This document shows, piece after piece, positions 40,160-49,095 of a stretch of DNA of 64,000 nucleotides. The DNA is taken from the NCBI RefSeq assembly GCF_000819685.1, contig NZ_CDBR01000040.1, forward strand, positions 1 through 64,000, read 5' to 3'. Below the pieces are notes generated by a model. The model did no database searches. It saw only the letters and a list, made by a program, of their open reading frames with translations, and was not told the origin of the DNA. The translations under genes and the position numbers were made by a program. Positions within the stretch are counted from its first letter, which is position 1; the number at the start of each line of letters is the position of its first letter. This DNA comes from Aeromonas allosaccharophila. Lineage in GTDB: Bacteria > Pseudomonadota > Gammaproteobacteria > Enterobacterales > Aeromonadaceae.

Positions 40160-40606
40160 TCAGTTGACTCCGTTATCAGCAGCCACAGGGGTGAAACCGC
40201 TCAGCTTGGCGAGCCGGGCACGCCATGTATCGGCCTGCTGCGCCAAAACTTGTGGCTCGTAAGGCACGGCCGGATGAGCTCCCCAGATGGGGCCGGGCCA
40301 GGCACGATCTGTCGCAAAGCGGGCGACATGGTGAAGGTGGAGTTGCGGCACCAGATTGCCGAGCGCCCCTATGTTGATCTTGTCCGGGCTGAGGGCCTGT
40401 TCCATCAGGGCGGCAACGGCGCAGGACTCCTGCATCAGCTGTTGCTGCTGCTCCGGCGCCAGATGGTGAATTTCCCGCAAATCGGCCACTCGCGGTACCA
40501 GGATCAGCCAGGGATACTGGCTGTCTTTGGCCAGCAAGACACGGCAGAGGGGCAGATCCCCGAGCCACCGGGTATCTGCCTGCAGGCGTGAATGCAATTC
40601 AAACAT
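40160..40606 (-). CDS. HIT domain protein
   Basis: A 148-aa histidine-triad family protein (nucleotide hydrolase or transferase superfamily). It shows YPWLILVPRVADLREI, NIGALGNLVPQLHLHHVARF and PAWP-like GPIWGAHP. The triad is the variant HLHHVAR rather than canonical HxHxHxx, which I recall in close relatives in Vibrio. The start at 40606 (MFELHSRL) has GAGG about 6 bases upstream. It lies between the DUF2057 and DUF3334 genes, all leftward. Confidence 0.85.
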   Translation of the reverse strand: MFELHSRLQADTRWLGDLPLCRVLLAKDSQYPWLILVPRVADLREIHHLAPEQQQQLMQESCAVAALMEQALSPDKINIGALGNLVPQLHLHHVARFATDRAWPGPIWGAHPAVPYEPQVLAQQADTWRARLAKLSGFTPVAADNGVN

Positions 40607-40679
40607 GAAAACCTCGTTGAGTACGATGAACAGAGCGCCTGAAAAAGGAGTGTCCACGTTACTGCAACGGGCGGAAAAC

Positions 40680-41321
40680 TTAAAGCTGCGGCACGGCCCA
40701 ACCGATAAAGCGCTTGCGCAGGGCCGGATCGGCCTGCAGGAACAACTGCTGTAACTGCCCTTCCAGCTCGCTGGCAGCCACAACGGGTTGTGCCCCGCTG
40801 GCGAGCGTAGCCGTTGGCTGCGCAGCAACGGCGACGGCCGTCAGCGCAGCCTTGCCACCGCTGCGGTTGTATTCAGCCAGTTTGCCGTTCCAGTCCACCC
40901 CAAGCAGCATGCCACTGGTCACCAGCGCATCCTGCTGGATGGCAAGTGCCCGGCCATTTTCCTGCAGCGCTACCACTGGTGCCTTGGCATACGCCTGCAT
41001 CCCCCGCTCGTCTCCCGGTACGCTGGCCATCAGCTGCAAATGTTGATTGCTGCCCTGATAGCGCACCACCTGCGGCTCGGAGCGCACCTGCCGGTCATTC
41101 TCGCTGCTGCTGCGACTGGGGATCACCCCCTCGAAGCGCACCAGCAGTTGCTGCTCGCCATCCGCCAGGGTGGCATGCTGCTCATCCTGCAGGGTGCCGT
41201 TGCTCACCGCGAGGATGCGAAAATTCTCCGGCACCTTCACTTCCACCACAGCCTGCGCACTGCCCGCCGCCAACGCTGCACAGAGCAGCACAAACCCGGT
41301 CAACCTTCTATTGCTCTTCAT
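40680..41321 (-). CDS. DUF2057 family periplasmic protein (YccT-like)
   Basis: A 213-aa protein with a signal peptide (MKSNRRLTGFVLLCAALAAG, cleavage after SAQA). The body VKVPENFRILAVSNG... DGEQQLLVRFEGVIPS and the C-terminal LQADPALRKRFIGWAV match DUF2057/YccT, a periplasmic family of unknown biochemical role. It is monocistronic or leads the HIT gene 73 bases downstream. A longer open frame upstream is not used. Confidence 0.82.
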   Translation of the reverse strand: MKSNRRLTGFVLLCAALAAGSAQAVVEVKVPENFRILAVSNGTLQDEQHATLADGEQQLLVRFEGVIPSRSSSENDRQVRSEPQVVRYQGSNQHLQLMASVPGDERGMQAYAKAPVVALQENGRALAIQQDALVTSGMLLGVDWNGKLAEYNRSGGKAALTAVAVAAQPTATLASGAQPVVAASELEGQLQQLFLQADPALRKRFIGWAVPQL

Positions 41322-41392
41322 TCCCGCTGATCTTCCTGATGCCGATGATGGGCGCAGGGTAGCAGCCGAAGATGACAGAAAAATAACGCGGC

Positions 41393-42292
41393 TCAGAGCA
41401 GGTAGCGGGGTCGCTCGGCAAACCACTGGGCCAGCACCTGCTTGAACAGCCGGATCTTGCGCGGCACCCGCCGCTGCTGGGCATGCAGTACATGGAGCTG
41501 ATGCAGCCCGCTCTGCCATTCGTCGAGCACGGTCACCAGCTCTCCTGCCGTCAGCAGCGATTCCACCAGCATCAGCGGGCACTTGGCATAGCCCATACCG
41601 GCGCGCGCCAATTGCAGCACGGTGCTGTAGTGGTTGGCTCGCACCTTGCCCTGCACCAGAATGTGGGCCTCTTCCCCCTCACGGATAAAGTGCCACTGCT
41701 CCCAAGCCGGATTGTGCCCCTGCAACAGGCAGCTGCGCCCGCTCAGCTCATAGGGAGTGGCTGGACGCCCCTCTCTCGCTACAAGCGCGGGGCTGGCCAC
41801 CACTACATCCTTAAGTCGGCCAAGAGGAAGTGCGACCAGATTGTCCGGCACCTCGTTCATGGCGCGCAGGGCGATGTCGTTCTCCCCCTGACTCATGTCG
41901 ACCATCTGGTTGGTGAAGTTGAGCTCCACCTCCACCCCCGGGCAGAGCGCGGCAAAGCTGGTCAGCAGCTCGCTCACCATGCGATCGCCGGTGCTGACCG
42001 GGCAGGTAAAACGCAGGCGGCCACCATCCTCTTCAGTCAGCGCCTGAATATCCTGCTCCGCTTGCCGCGCCAGCGCGAAGATCTCCCCCGCCTGCTGGTA
42101 GAGGGTCTTGCCCGCCTCGGTCAGGCTGAGGCGGCGGGTGGTGCGCTGCAACAGTTGCGCATTGAGGGAGGACTCCAGCGCGCTGACGTGGCGGCTCAGC
42201 ATCCCCTTGCTGACCCCCAGCGTATCGGCCGCAGCCGAGAAACTGCCGCGCAGCACCACCTCATAAAAGCTGGCCAGATGGGCGATATCCAT
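41393..42292 (-). CDS. LysR-type transcriptional regulator
   Basis: A 299-aa LysR regulator. The N-terminal winged helix-turn-helix (residues 1-60: SFSAAADTLGVSKGMLSRHVSALE) is followed by the substrate-binding domain. Starts lie in tandem (42304, 42295, 42292); GGAG with 6-base spacing favours 42292. It is divergent from the SDR gene at 42390 with a 97-base shared control region, the classic LysR arrangement, so the SDR gene is its likely target. The effector is unknown. Confidence 0.92.
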   Translation of the reverse strand: MDIAHLASFYEVVLRGSFSAAADTLGVSKGMLSRHVSALESSLNAQLLQRTTRRLSLTEAGKTLYQQAGEIFALARQAEQDIQALTEEDGGRLRFTCPVSTGDRMVSELLTSFAALCPGVEVELNFTNQMVDMSQGENDIALRAMNEVPDNLVALPLGRLKDVVVASPALVAREGRPATPYELSGRSCLLQGHNPAWEQWHFIREGEEAHILVQGKVRANHYSTVLQLARAGMGYAKCPLMLVESLLTAGELVTVLDEWQSGLHQLHVLHAQQRRVPRKIRLFKQVLAQWFAERPRYLL

Positions 42293-42389
42293 CATTAGCT
42301 CCAATATGGAAACAATGGGTTTATTTTACGCGCTTTTTCGCATTTTATGTTGCGCTAGAATCGATACATCCCAACCAGGAGTGATGCAG

Positions 42390-42992
42390 ATGAAAATTGT
42401 GATTGTGGGTGCCTCCGGCACCGTCGGCTCCGCGGTCAGTGAACTGCTTGCCAAAGATCATCAGGTGATCCGGGTCGGCCACAGCCGTGGCGATGCCACG
42501 GTCGACATGCGCGATCCCGCCTCCATCAAGGCGCTGTTTGCCCAAGTGGGCCAGTTTGATGCACTGGTTGTCGCCAGCGGCAGCGTGGCCTTCAACGGCC
42601 TGACCGAGATGACCGACGAGCAGTGGCAGGTGGGACTGGAGAGCAAGCTGATGGGCCAGATCAACCTGACCCGAGCCGCCATTCCCTATCTAACTGACAA
42701 GGGTTCCATCACTTTGATCAGCGGTATTCTAAGCGAGGAGCCGATCAACTGGGGCGTGAGCGCCAGCACCGTCAACGGCGCCATCGATCACTTTGTGAAA
42801 GCGGCCGCCTGCGAGCTACCCAGAGGCCTTCGCATCAACGTGGTAAGCCCGACCGTGCTGGCGGAGTCGATGGACAAATACGCCGACTTCTTCCCGGGGT
42901 TCGTGCCGGTGCCAGCCGCCAAGGTGGCGCAGGCTTACAAGAAGTCGGTGTTGGGCATTCAGACAGGTCAGGTGTTCAGGGTCAACGGCTGA
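42390..42992 (+). CDS. Short-chain dehydrogenase/reductase
   Basis: A 200-aa short SDR. The Rossmann motif is IVGASGTVGSAV (residues 4-15). The catalytic triad position normally held by Tyr-x-x-x-Lys reads VSASTVNGAIDHFVKAAA (about 132-149), which lacks a clear YxxxK, so the catalytic residues are atypical. Similar small oxidoreductases are annotated as SDR family in Vibrio and Pseudomonas. AGGAG (42377-42381) favours 42390 over 42384. Probably controlled by the divergent LysR gene. Confidence 0.82.
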   Translation: MKIVIVGASGTVGSAVSELLAKDHQVIRVGHSRGDATVDMRDPASIKALFAQVGQFDALVVASGSVAFNGLTEMTDEQWQVGLESKLMGQINLTRAAIPYLTDKGSITLISGILSEEPINWGVSASTVNGAIDHFVKAAACELPRGLRINVVSPTVLAESMDKYADFFPGFVPVPAAKVAQAYKKSVLGIQTGQVFRVNG

Positions 42993-43026
42993 TCGCCGCT
43001 CGCTTGCCGCCAGACCAGCAATAAAA

Positions 43027-43049
43027 ACGGGCCCCGTAGCGGGGCCCGT
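43027..43049 (+). terminator. Terminator of the SDR gene
   Basis: Stem ACGGGCCCCG (43027-43036) / CGGGGCCCGT (43040-43049), loop TAG, followed by CTGTTTCTC; an A-run precedes it. It may also serve the convergent purC. Confidence 0.8.
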
Positions 43050-43120
43050 CTGTTTCTCTGCCTATCTCCTTCGCTATCAGCAAACGTTTGTTTGTTGACG
43101 ACAAAAAAAGAGAGCAACCC

Positions 43121-44224
43121 TTAGTCGATCAGACCGTACTGATCGCGCAGCACCTCGATGATCTCCTGCTTGGGATTGGCAGAACGCGCCAGCTTGTGGC
43201 CGATGATCTTCTCGGCGATTCCGACATAGGTGTTGGAGATATCCATCATCACTTCGGTCGGCAGCTTGTTGTCGCGGGCCAGGGCAAAACGTTCCGGCAT
43301 GCGGTTCTTGTTGAGCAGGATGTCCGGATCCGGGAAGTGGTTGAGCAGCCACTGACGGAAACCCTCTTTGGACTTCTCGACAATCTGACCGTCGCGCAGG
43401 GCCGCGCCATCCCAGATACGGGAGCTGTCGGGGGTGCCCACTTCATCCATGTAGATCAGCTTCTCGTTGCCGGCGGCATCGTGGACGTAGCCAAACTCGA
43501 ACTTGGTATCGACGAAGATCTGATCCAGCCCGGCCAGCGCGTCGCTGATGACGTTGAAGCCCTCTTTGAGCAGCACTTCGTAGCGGTCGATGTCGGCCGG
43601 TTTGCTGAAGTTGAAGCCTTTATAGTGGCGCTCGATATCGGCACGGGAGACGTTGACGTCATCGGCTTCCGGCACGCCATCCAGCCCTTTCAGCACGCCC
43701 TTGGTGGAGGGAGTGATGAGGATCTCCGGCAGTTTCTGATCCTTTTTCAGCCCTTCCGGCAGGGTGATGCCGCAGAACTCGCGCTCGCCATCCTTGTAGG
43801 CACGCCACATGGAGCCGGTGATGTACTGGCGGGCAATCGCCTCGATCATCACCGGACGGGCTTTTTGCACGATCCAGACGAAGGGGTGCGGAATATCCAG
43901 AATGTGGCTGTCAGCCAGTCCCTTCTCCTTGAACAGCTTGAACCAGTGGCTGGAGATGGCGTTGAGCGCCGCCCCTTTGCCCGGTACGCCGTTCAGGCCA
44001 TCCACACCTTGCCAGATGCAATCGAAAGCCGAGATGCGATCGCTGATCACCATGAGGGCGAGGGGCGCATCGGCCGGCACATCATAGCCTTTCTCTTTTA
44101 TGAGCCGGGCACTGTCTTCGGGGGTCAACCAGTAGACGCTGCGCACTTTGCCGGAATGGACAGGTTTATCGGTACGGATCGGCAAATCGTCATTCACCGC
44201 CAATACTTGATCTGCAAGACTCAT
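43121..44224 (-). CDS. purC: Phosphoribosylaminoimidazole-succinocarboxamide synthase
   Basis: A 367-aa SAICAR synthetase for purine synthesis. It is the long form (about 367 aa, as in Vibrio and Shewanella), not the 237-aa E. coli form. The nucleotide-binding [36 protein letters not shown] and the later DTKFEFGY and [12 protein letters not shown] are diagnostic. The start at 44224 ([12 protein letters not shown]) follows AGGAAG; 12 further codons are open upstream. It lies downstream of bamC but after a terminator (44370-44388), so it probably has its own promoter. Confidence 0.96.
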   Translation of the reverse strand: MSLADQVLAVNDDLPIRTDKPVHSGKVRSVYWLTPEDSARLIKEKGYDVPADAPLALMVISDRISAFDCIWQGVDGLNGVPGKGAALNAISSHWFKLFKEKGLADSHILDIPHPFVWIVQKARPVMIEAIARQYITGSMWRAYKDGEREFCGITLPEGLKKDQKLPEILITPSTKGVLKGLDGVPEADDVNVSRADIERHYKGFNFSKPADIDRYEVLLKEGFNVISDALAGLDQIFVDTKFEFGYVHDAAGNEKLIYMDEVGTPDSSRIWDGAALRDGQIVEKSKEGFRQWLLNHFPDPDILLNKNRMPERFALARDNKLPTEVMMDISNTYVGIAEKIIGHKLARSANPKQEIIEVLRDQYGLID

Positions 44225-44369
44225 GGCTAATAACACTTCCTGTTTGTGGGGGGTAAACATCGCGAGTTACTCACCTGCGCGCTCTGTTTGCAACGGGCTG
44301 GCAAGGGGGCTCGCATCATCGAAAACCGCTCGGAATCCCCGCGTTTTCAGGGGGATTTTGATAACAAAA

Positions 44370-44388
44370 CAGGGGCACAAGGCCCCTG
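44370..44388 (-). terminator. Terminator after bamC
   Basis: CAGGGGC (44370-44376) / GCCCCTG (44382-44388) around a 5-base loop. On the minus strand TTTTGTTATC follows. It separates the dapA-bamC transcript from purC. Confidence 0.78.
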
Positions 44389-44391
44389 TAT

Positions 44392-45519
44392 TTATTCTGC
44401 TTTTGCTGCAGCCTGATCGGCCAGCCCCTTGGCGAACGCCTCGGACAGGCTGATATACATCTGGGAGATAACCCCGGACGATACCGGCTTCTTGTCCTTA
44501 TCGAACAGGGTGATGGAGGTCTTGCCTCCCGCCATTTCGCCAAGCTGGAAGCGGTATTTCTCCTCCTCCAGTTTGAACGGCTCGCTCCCTTTCGCCTTCC
44601 AGAACTCGGCACCCGGCTCTTCGTACTCGACGTCGATCCAGCCCAGAGACTGTTGGGTATCCTTGATGGTGAAACCGTAAGCAGGCAGTACCTGGTTGAG
44701 GCGACGCCACACCTGATCAAAGGAGCCTTCGGCAATCCAGGCGCTCAGCTCGTTGTTGTCCAGACCCAGTTGCAGACCCATGCCATCGTTGGACTTGTGC
44801 TGCTCGCGGGCTTTCAGCTGGCTGTCGTAATAGAGCGAGAACTGGTTCAGCACTCGCGCAGCATAGCGCTGGGCATCGGCAGGGGTCAGCTTGTTGCTGG
44901 TCTCGCCATCGATGGTCTCTTCGTGATCCAGCACCCGAACCGACATGTTGACGGCGTGGCGCTGGGCATCGTTGCGCACGGTGAACTGGTAACGCTGACG
45001 GATTTTGAAGTCTTCGTCATCTTCACCCCAGCCATCGAGGGCGACAGTGTTGTCAAACCAACCGGTCTGCAATACGCCATCCTGCTGATCCAGCTTCTCG
45101 GTGGTGACCTTGTATTTGGCCAGGAAGTTCATCAGGAACGACCAGGTATCGCGCTCCACGCTCTGGCTGGTGCTCAGGGCATAGAAGGCAACGGTCGGTT
45201 CGGTTGCGCTCTGCACCACCTGGCTGCCCGGTACCACGGTCAGCAGTTGAGCGGGTGGGCGCACATCAACTTGGGCGCCGAGGGCACCTTCACGGCTGCT
45301 CTCGGGAAGCGGCGGAATATCGTACTGGCTGTTGAAGGTGGGGGCACTCAATCCTGCGGGGATCAAGAACGCGCGGCCCTCGAGGCGGGCATCTTCATAA
45401 CCGAAGTCGCGGTTGGCCATTTTGCGATCCTGGGGGGTGCTGCAACCGGCCAAGACGGCCACAGTCGCAACGCTCAGCACCAAACGGGCTCTATTTCCCT
45501 TTCCATTAGATTTAAACAC
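44392..45519 (-). CDS. bamC: Outer membrane assembly lipoprotein BamC
   Basis: A 375-aa lipoprotein of the BAM complex, which inserts outer membrane barrels. The signal sequence ends in the lipobox VLAGC (cysteine near residue 25). The extended N-terminal segment [16 protein letters not shown], which contacts BamD in E. coli, is present. Two helix-grip domains follow. The start overlaps the end of dapA by 8 bases; dapA-bamC is a conserved pair. Confidence 0.95.
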   Translation of the reverse strand: MFKSNGKGNRARLVLSVATVAVLAGCSTPQDRKMANRDFGYEDARLEGRAFLIPAGLSAPTFNSQYDIPPLPESSREGALGAQVDVRPPAQLLTVVPGSQVVQSATEPTVAFYALSTSQSVERDTWSFLMNFLAKYKVTTEKLDQQDGVLQTGWFDNTVALDGWGEDDEDFKIRQRYQFTVRNDAQRHAVNMSVRVLDHEETIDGETSNKLTPADAQRYAARVLNQFSLYYDSQLKAREQHKSNDGMGLQLGLDNNELSAWIAEGSFDQVWRRLNQVLPAYGFTIKDTQQSLGWIDVEYEEPGAEFWKAKGSEPFKLEEEKYRFQLGEMAGGKTSITLFDKDKKPVSSGVISQMYISLSEAFAKGLADQAAAKAE

Positions 45520-46399
45520 TCGCCATCAACTCCGCTGTGGTCAGTGCTCGCGCCATCAGCTGCTCGCCCTCGGGGGTGAGGTCAACCAGCGGCAGGCGCA
45601 AGGTGGCTGTTGCAATCAACCCCAGTTGGGCACAGGCCCATTTCACCGGGGTGGGGCTCGGTTCACAGAACAGAGTCTTGTGCAACGGCATCAAGAGATT
45701 GTTGATGTCATGCGCCTGCCCGGCATCACCGGCCAGCGCAGCACGACACATGTCGGCCATCTGGGCCGCTGCAATATTGGTGGTGACCGAAATCACGCCA
45801 TCGCCACCTTGCAGCATAAAATCACAACCAGTGGCATCATCGCCACTGTAGAGAGCAAACTCCGGCCCGCACAGCTCGCGCAGCAGCGGGGTGCGGCTCA
45901 AATCGCCGGTTGCCTCTTTCAAACCGATAATGCCGGGAACCTTGGCCAGACGGGCCACGGTCTCCGGTTTGAGATCGCAACAGGTTCGACCGGGCACATT
46001 ATAAAGAATTTGGGGCAGACCACTAGCCTCGGCGATCGCACAATAGTGACGATAGAGACCTTCCTGAGTGGGTTTGTTGTAATAAGGGGTCACCGAGAGG
46101 CCCGCCACCACGCCGGTTTTGGCCAGTCGTCTGGTCAATTCAATGGCATGGGCGGTATTGTTGGAGCCGCAACCGGCGATGACGGGAATGCGTCCGGCGG
46201 CATACTCAACGGTCTTTTCAACGACGGCGATATGCTCCTGCTCGCTCAGGGTCACCGATTCCCCCGTGGTACCCACCGCAACAATGGCGCTGGTCCCGGC
46301 GCTGACATGATAGTCGACCAGTTTGGCCAGACTGGCCCAATCGACTTCACCTGAAGCCAGCATGGGGGTAACGAGCGCAACAATACTACCGCGTAACAT
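45512..46399 (-). CDS. dapA: 4-hydroxy-tetrahydrodipicolinate synthase
   Basis: A 295-aa Schiff-base aldolase for lysine and diaminopimelate synthesis. Active-site motifs are [23 protein letters not shown] (Tyr) and [11 protein letters not shown] (the Schiff-base Lys). It begins [13 protein letters not shown] with GGGAGA about 8 bases upstream. It is divergent from gcvR, as in E. coli. Confidence 0.97.
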   Translation of the reverse strand: MLRGSIVALVTPMLASGEVDWASLAKLVDYHVSAGTSAIVAVGTTGESVTLSEQEHIAVVEKTVEYAAGRIPVIAGCGSNNTAHAIELTRRLAKTGVVAGLSVTPYYNKPTQEGLYRHYCAIAEASGLPQILYNVPGRTCCDLKPETVARLAKVPGIIGLKEATGDLSRTPLLRELCGPEFALYSGDDATGCDFMLQGGDGVISVTTNIAAAQMADMCRAALAGDAGQAHDINNLLMPLHKTLFCEPSPTPVKWACAQLGLIATATLRLPLVDLTPEGEQLMARALTTAELMASV

Positions 46400-46604
46400 G
46401 GACTTTTCTCCCGATTTTCAGGGGCGTAATGGTAAAGCTGCCCCCTTTGAAAAACAAGGGAGAGAGGGGGCAAGCCGTGATACCATCCGGCACAAAAAGC
46501 AATGGATGAAAGTCGGCAGCGCCCCTCAGGGAGTGGTCATCAGGGCCGGAGGGTTGGCTTGCCAGCGCGGCTTTCGCAACGAAATAACGGACGAGAGAAG
46601 ATTT

Positions 46605-47138
46605 ATGACTCACTACCTGGTCGTAACGGCCATCGGCACGGACAGGCCTGGCATCGTCAATGAAGTGACCCGCCACGTCAGTGGCTGTGGTTGCAACATT
46701 GTGGACAGCCGCCTTGGCATCTTCGGCAATGAATTTACCTTTATCATGCTGCTCTCGGGCGACTGGAACAGCTTGATGCAACTCGAAATCAGCCTGCCCC
46801 TGCGTAGTCAGGAGTGGGATCTCATCACCATGATGAAACGCACCGAACGCCACCAGTCCCTGCAATATGACGTCCGCGCCAGTGCCGACCTGTTGATCCG
46901 CGACGAGCCCGGCATCGTAAGCCAGTGCACCCAGTTCTTCAGCGAACATGGCTGGAACATCCAGGCGATGCAATCCATGACCCTGGAGCAGCAGCCGTTC
47001 AACCTGCTGAAGATCAGTTTTCAGCTCAATCTGGCCAGAAAGGGTGAAGTGGAAGGTTCGCAAACCGCCTTCGCCGAATTCTGTCGTCAACTGGGTGCCG
47101 AATCGTTCGAGTTTATCGTCAATCGCAAACACGCCTGA
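46605..47138 (+). CDS. gcvR: Glycine cleavage system transcriptional repressor GcvR
   Basis: A 177-aa protein made of two ACT domains: HYLVVTAIGTDRPGIVNEVTRHVSGCGCNIVDSRL (residues 3-37) and LLIRDEPGIVSQCTQFFSEHGWNIQAMQS (about 95-125). GcvR binds glycine and antagonises the activator GcvA. It has no DNA-binding domain, as expected. The start at 46605 follows GAGAGAAG; the open frame reaching back to 46323 overlaps dapA and is not used. bcp follows 24 bases after its stop. Confidence 0.93.
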   Translation: MTHYLVVTAIGTDRPGIVNEVTRHVSGCGCNIVDSRLGIFGNEFTFIMLLSGDWNSLMQLEISLPLRSQEWDLITMMKRTERHQSLQYDVRASADLLIRDEPGIVSQCTQFFSEHGWNIQAMQSMTLEQQPFNLLKISFQLNLARKGEVEGSQTAFAEFCRQLGAESFEFIVNRKHA

Positions 47139-47162
47139 GGGCGTTTTACCCGAGGAGACCCC

Positions 47163-47627
47163 ATGCAACCACTACAAGCTGGCAGCCCCGCCCCCGATTT
47201 CTCCCTGCCCGACCAGAATGGCAATCAGGTCAGCCTCGCTGGCCTGCGCGGCAAAAAAGTGCTGGTCTACTTCTATCCCAAGGCGATGACCCCGGGCTGC
47301 ACCACCCAGGCCTGCAGCCTGCGCGACGTGAACGCCGAGCTGACCGCCCGCAATGTGGTGGTGCTTGGCATCAGCCCGGATCCGGCCAAACGGCTGAAAA
47401 AGTTCGAAGAGCGGGACCAGCTCAACTTCACCCTGCTGGCCGATGAAGACCACGCCGTCGCCGATGCCTTTGGCGTCTGGGGCCCGAAGAAGTTCATGGG
47501 CAAGGAGTATGACGGCATTCACCGCCAGAGCTTCCTGATCGACGAAGAGGGCAAAATTGCCCACCACTTCGACAAGTTCAAGACCAGCGATCACCATCAG
47601 GTGGTGCTGGATTTCCTCAAGGGGTAA
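47163..47627 (+). CDS. bcp: Thioredoxin-dependent thiol peroxidase Bcp
   Basis: A 154-aa atypical 2-Cys peroxiredoxin. Peroxidatic and resolving cysteines are in KAMTPGCTTQACSLRD (spacing of five, as in Bcp). GSPAPDFSLPDQNG and FGVWGPKKFMGKEYDGIHRQSFLID are typical. It reduces hydrogen and organic peroxides using thioredoxin. The gcvR-bcp order is conserved with E. coli and suggests an operon. Terminator at 47649-47671. Confidence 0.96.
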   Translation: MQPLQAGSPAPDFSLPDQNGNQVSLAGLRGKKVLVYFYPKAMTPGCTTQACSLRDVNAELTARNVVVLGISPDPAKRLKKFEERDQLNFTLLADEDHAVADAFGVWGPKKFMGKEYDGIHRQSFLIDEEGKIAHHFDKFKTSDHHQVVLDFLKG

Positions 47628-47648
47628 CCTTCCCCTGCGTGATTGACA

Positions 47649-47671
47649 GGCCTGCCACGCAGGCCTTTTTT
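47649..47671 (+). terminator. Terminator after bcp
   Basis: GGCCTGC (47649-47655), loop CAC, GCAGGCC (47659-47665), then six Ts. Confidence 0.9.
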
Positions 47672-47790
47672 GTCTGGCCAGCCGCCCCTCGCCTGCAGAT
47701 TTTTCTCACCAACTCCCCCGCCCAGATCAAAAAATTCATTTTATATATGGGTTAACGTGACCCCAGAATCATCTTCCAGCGAGATACCCC

Positions 47791-48291
47791 ATGAACATGA
47801 GCAACACTGAGCGTTTGATCCTGAGCAACCAGTACGAAATTCTGGCGAAACTCAACCCGGAGAAGGCGGACATCTACCAGCGCGCCAGCACCATCATCGA
47901 GCGCGGCTACTGCCTGCAGATCCTCGAGCTGGAGAAGAGCTTCGGCCATCTGGATCTGGCGACCTGCCAGGAGGTGATCGACACCCTGGAACTGCACCAC
48001 GCACTGGCCATCTCATGGGGCAATCTGGATGCAACCGATCAGAGCGAGATCAACGCCAGCCGGCTGGAGTTCAACGGCTACAGCCGCAGCCAGGAGCGGG
48101 AGCTGGCTGACTACGTCTGCTTCCTGCTGGAGGTGGACAAGCGCTTCCCCGAGCTCAAGTGCCCGTGCGACGAGCTCTCCAGCGACATCGCCATGCGCGA
48201 CAAATACCAGCGGATGCTGACTGTATGGCGTCAGTGCCCGCGTCAGTACAAGCTCTCCATCCAGGAGATCCGCAAGGTACTGGCGGCCTGA
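47791..48291 (+). CDS. yfbU: UPF0304 protein YfbU
   Basis: A 166-aa protein matching E. coli YfbU: MNMSNTERLILSNQYEIL, TIIERGYCLQILELEKSFG and MRDKYQRMLTVWRQCPRQYKLS. Biochemical function unknown; soluble and mostly helical. The start at 47791 aligns with the E. coli start, although no strong ribosome binding site is visible. The yfbU-yfbV-ackA-pta neighbourhood is conserved. Terminator at 48311-48336 shared with yfbV. Confidence 0.92.
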   Translation: MNMSNTERLILSNQYEILAKLNPEKADIYQRASTIIERGYCLQILELEKSFGHLDLATCQEVIDTLELHHALAISWGNLDATDQSEINASRLEFNGYSRSQERELADYVCFLLEVDKRFPELKCPCDELSSDIAMRDKYQRMLTVWRQCPRQYKLSIQEIRKVLAA

Positions 48292-48310
48292 TCCGCACAC
48301 CGACCGCAAC

Positions 48311-48336
48311 AAAAAAGGCGCCACTGGCGCCTTTTT
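48311..48336. terminator. Bidirectional terminator between yfbU and yfbV
   Basis: GGCGCC (48317-48322), loop ACT, GGCGCC (48326-48331), flanked by an A-run and a T-run. Confidence 0.9.
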
Positions 48337-48350
48337 GCATCTGAAGCGGA

Positions 48351-48791
48351 TTATTCGTAGAGAAAAGATTTATCGAGCTGCTGGAAGGCGGCCTTGAGGG
48401 TATCAGCCAGCTCTTCATAGCGGGGCTGTGACACCAGCTGACGGCGGCCACCCTGCTCGTTCATCTTGCCGTTGATCTCCCGATACCAGCTCGCCAGCGA
48501 AGGGGGCAAACGGGTGTCGGCACGCTGACCGAGCCAGTAGTAACCCTGCAGCGGCAAACTGAGCAGAAACAGCACGGAAGTGATGACGGAGGGCCAGTAG
48601 TGCAGCTCGCCAAACTGGAACTGCAGCATCACGCTCAGCACCGCCAGCGCGGGGATTACCTTGAGGGCGAACTCTGTCGCCTTGATCACCCGATTTTCAG
48701 GAAACATCGAATTGAGCTCGGGACGGCGCGGCCAAAGCGTCATATAATGGCGCCCTTGCTGTAACTTAGTTCCAAAAATGTTCATGCTCAT
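48351..48791 (-). CDS. yfbV: UPF0208 membrane protein YfbV
   Basis: A 146-aa inner-membrane protein with two central membrane helices (about 40-58 and 66-86). It shows GRHYMTLWPRRPELNSMFPENRVIKAT and LQGYYWLGQRADTRLPPSLASWY. YfbV affects chromosome macrodomain organisation (Ter insulation) in E. coli; that role is not shown here. GGAGG four bases upstream supports 48791. Divergent from ackA. Confidence 0.93.
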   Translation of the reverse strand: MSMNIFGTKLQQGRHYMTLWPRRPELNSMFPENRVIKATEFALKVIPALAVLSVMLQFQFGELHYWPSVITSVLFLLSLPLQGYYWLGQRADTRLPPSLASWYREINGKMNEQGGRRQLVSQPRYEELADTLKAAFQQLDKSFLYE

Positions 48792-49095
48792 ACTACCTCC
48801 GAGCGCTTTTTGAACGTACTAACGGCAAAACCTCGACAAAATTTGATGCAAAGTAACAAAGGTTGAGGATGACTTTGTTATTTTTCAACAATCGGGTTAT
48901 CCTTTGTACGCCCATTTTTGCGTCAAAAGCGTCTTGCTATTGACCTGTCAGGGACGTCTGGATTTCGGGTCTTGTATCACTATACAAGGGGCAAGCAACA
49001 GATTGCCAACCCTCATAAGGATAAGTTGAAAGTTTTTGGCCGCACCGCGTCCAACGCATCCGCCTACACAACCCAATCTGCGATAGGATTTATTC
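48792..49095. promoter_or_regulatory. yfbV-ackA divergent control region
   Basis: No gene seen. AAAGTAACAAAG (48850-48861) and CTTTGTTATTTT (48873-48884) form a 12-bp inverted repeat with one mismatch and an 11-base loop. CTTGTAT (48971-48977) / ATACAAG (48982-48988) forms a second perfect inverted repeat closer to ackA. TTGACC at 48940 could be a -35, but no matching -10 was found. In E. coli this gap carries several ackA promoters; their equivalents could not be assigned. Confidence 0.45.

Noticed and set aside
44270-44300. PurR site upstream of purC (GTTGCAAAC near 44290)
   Set aside because: Only one half resembles the operator; the second half does not match.
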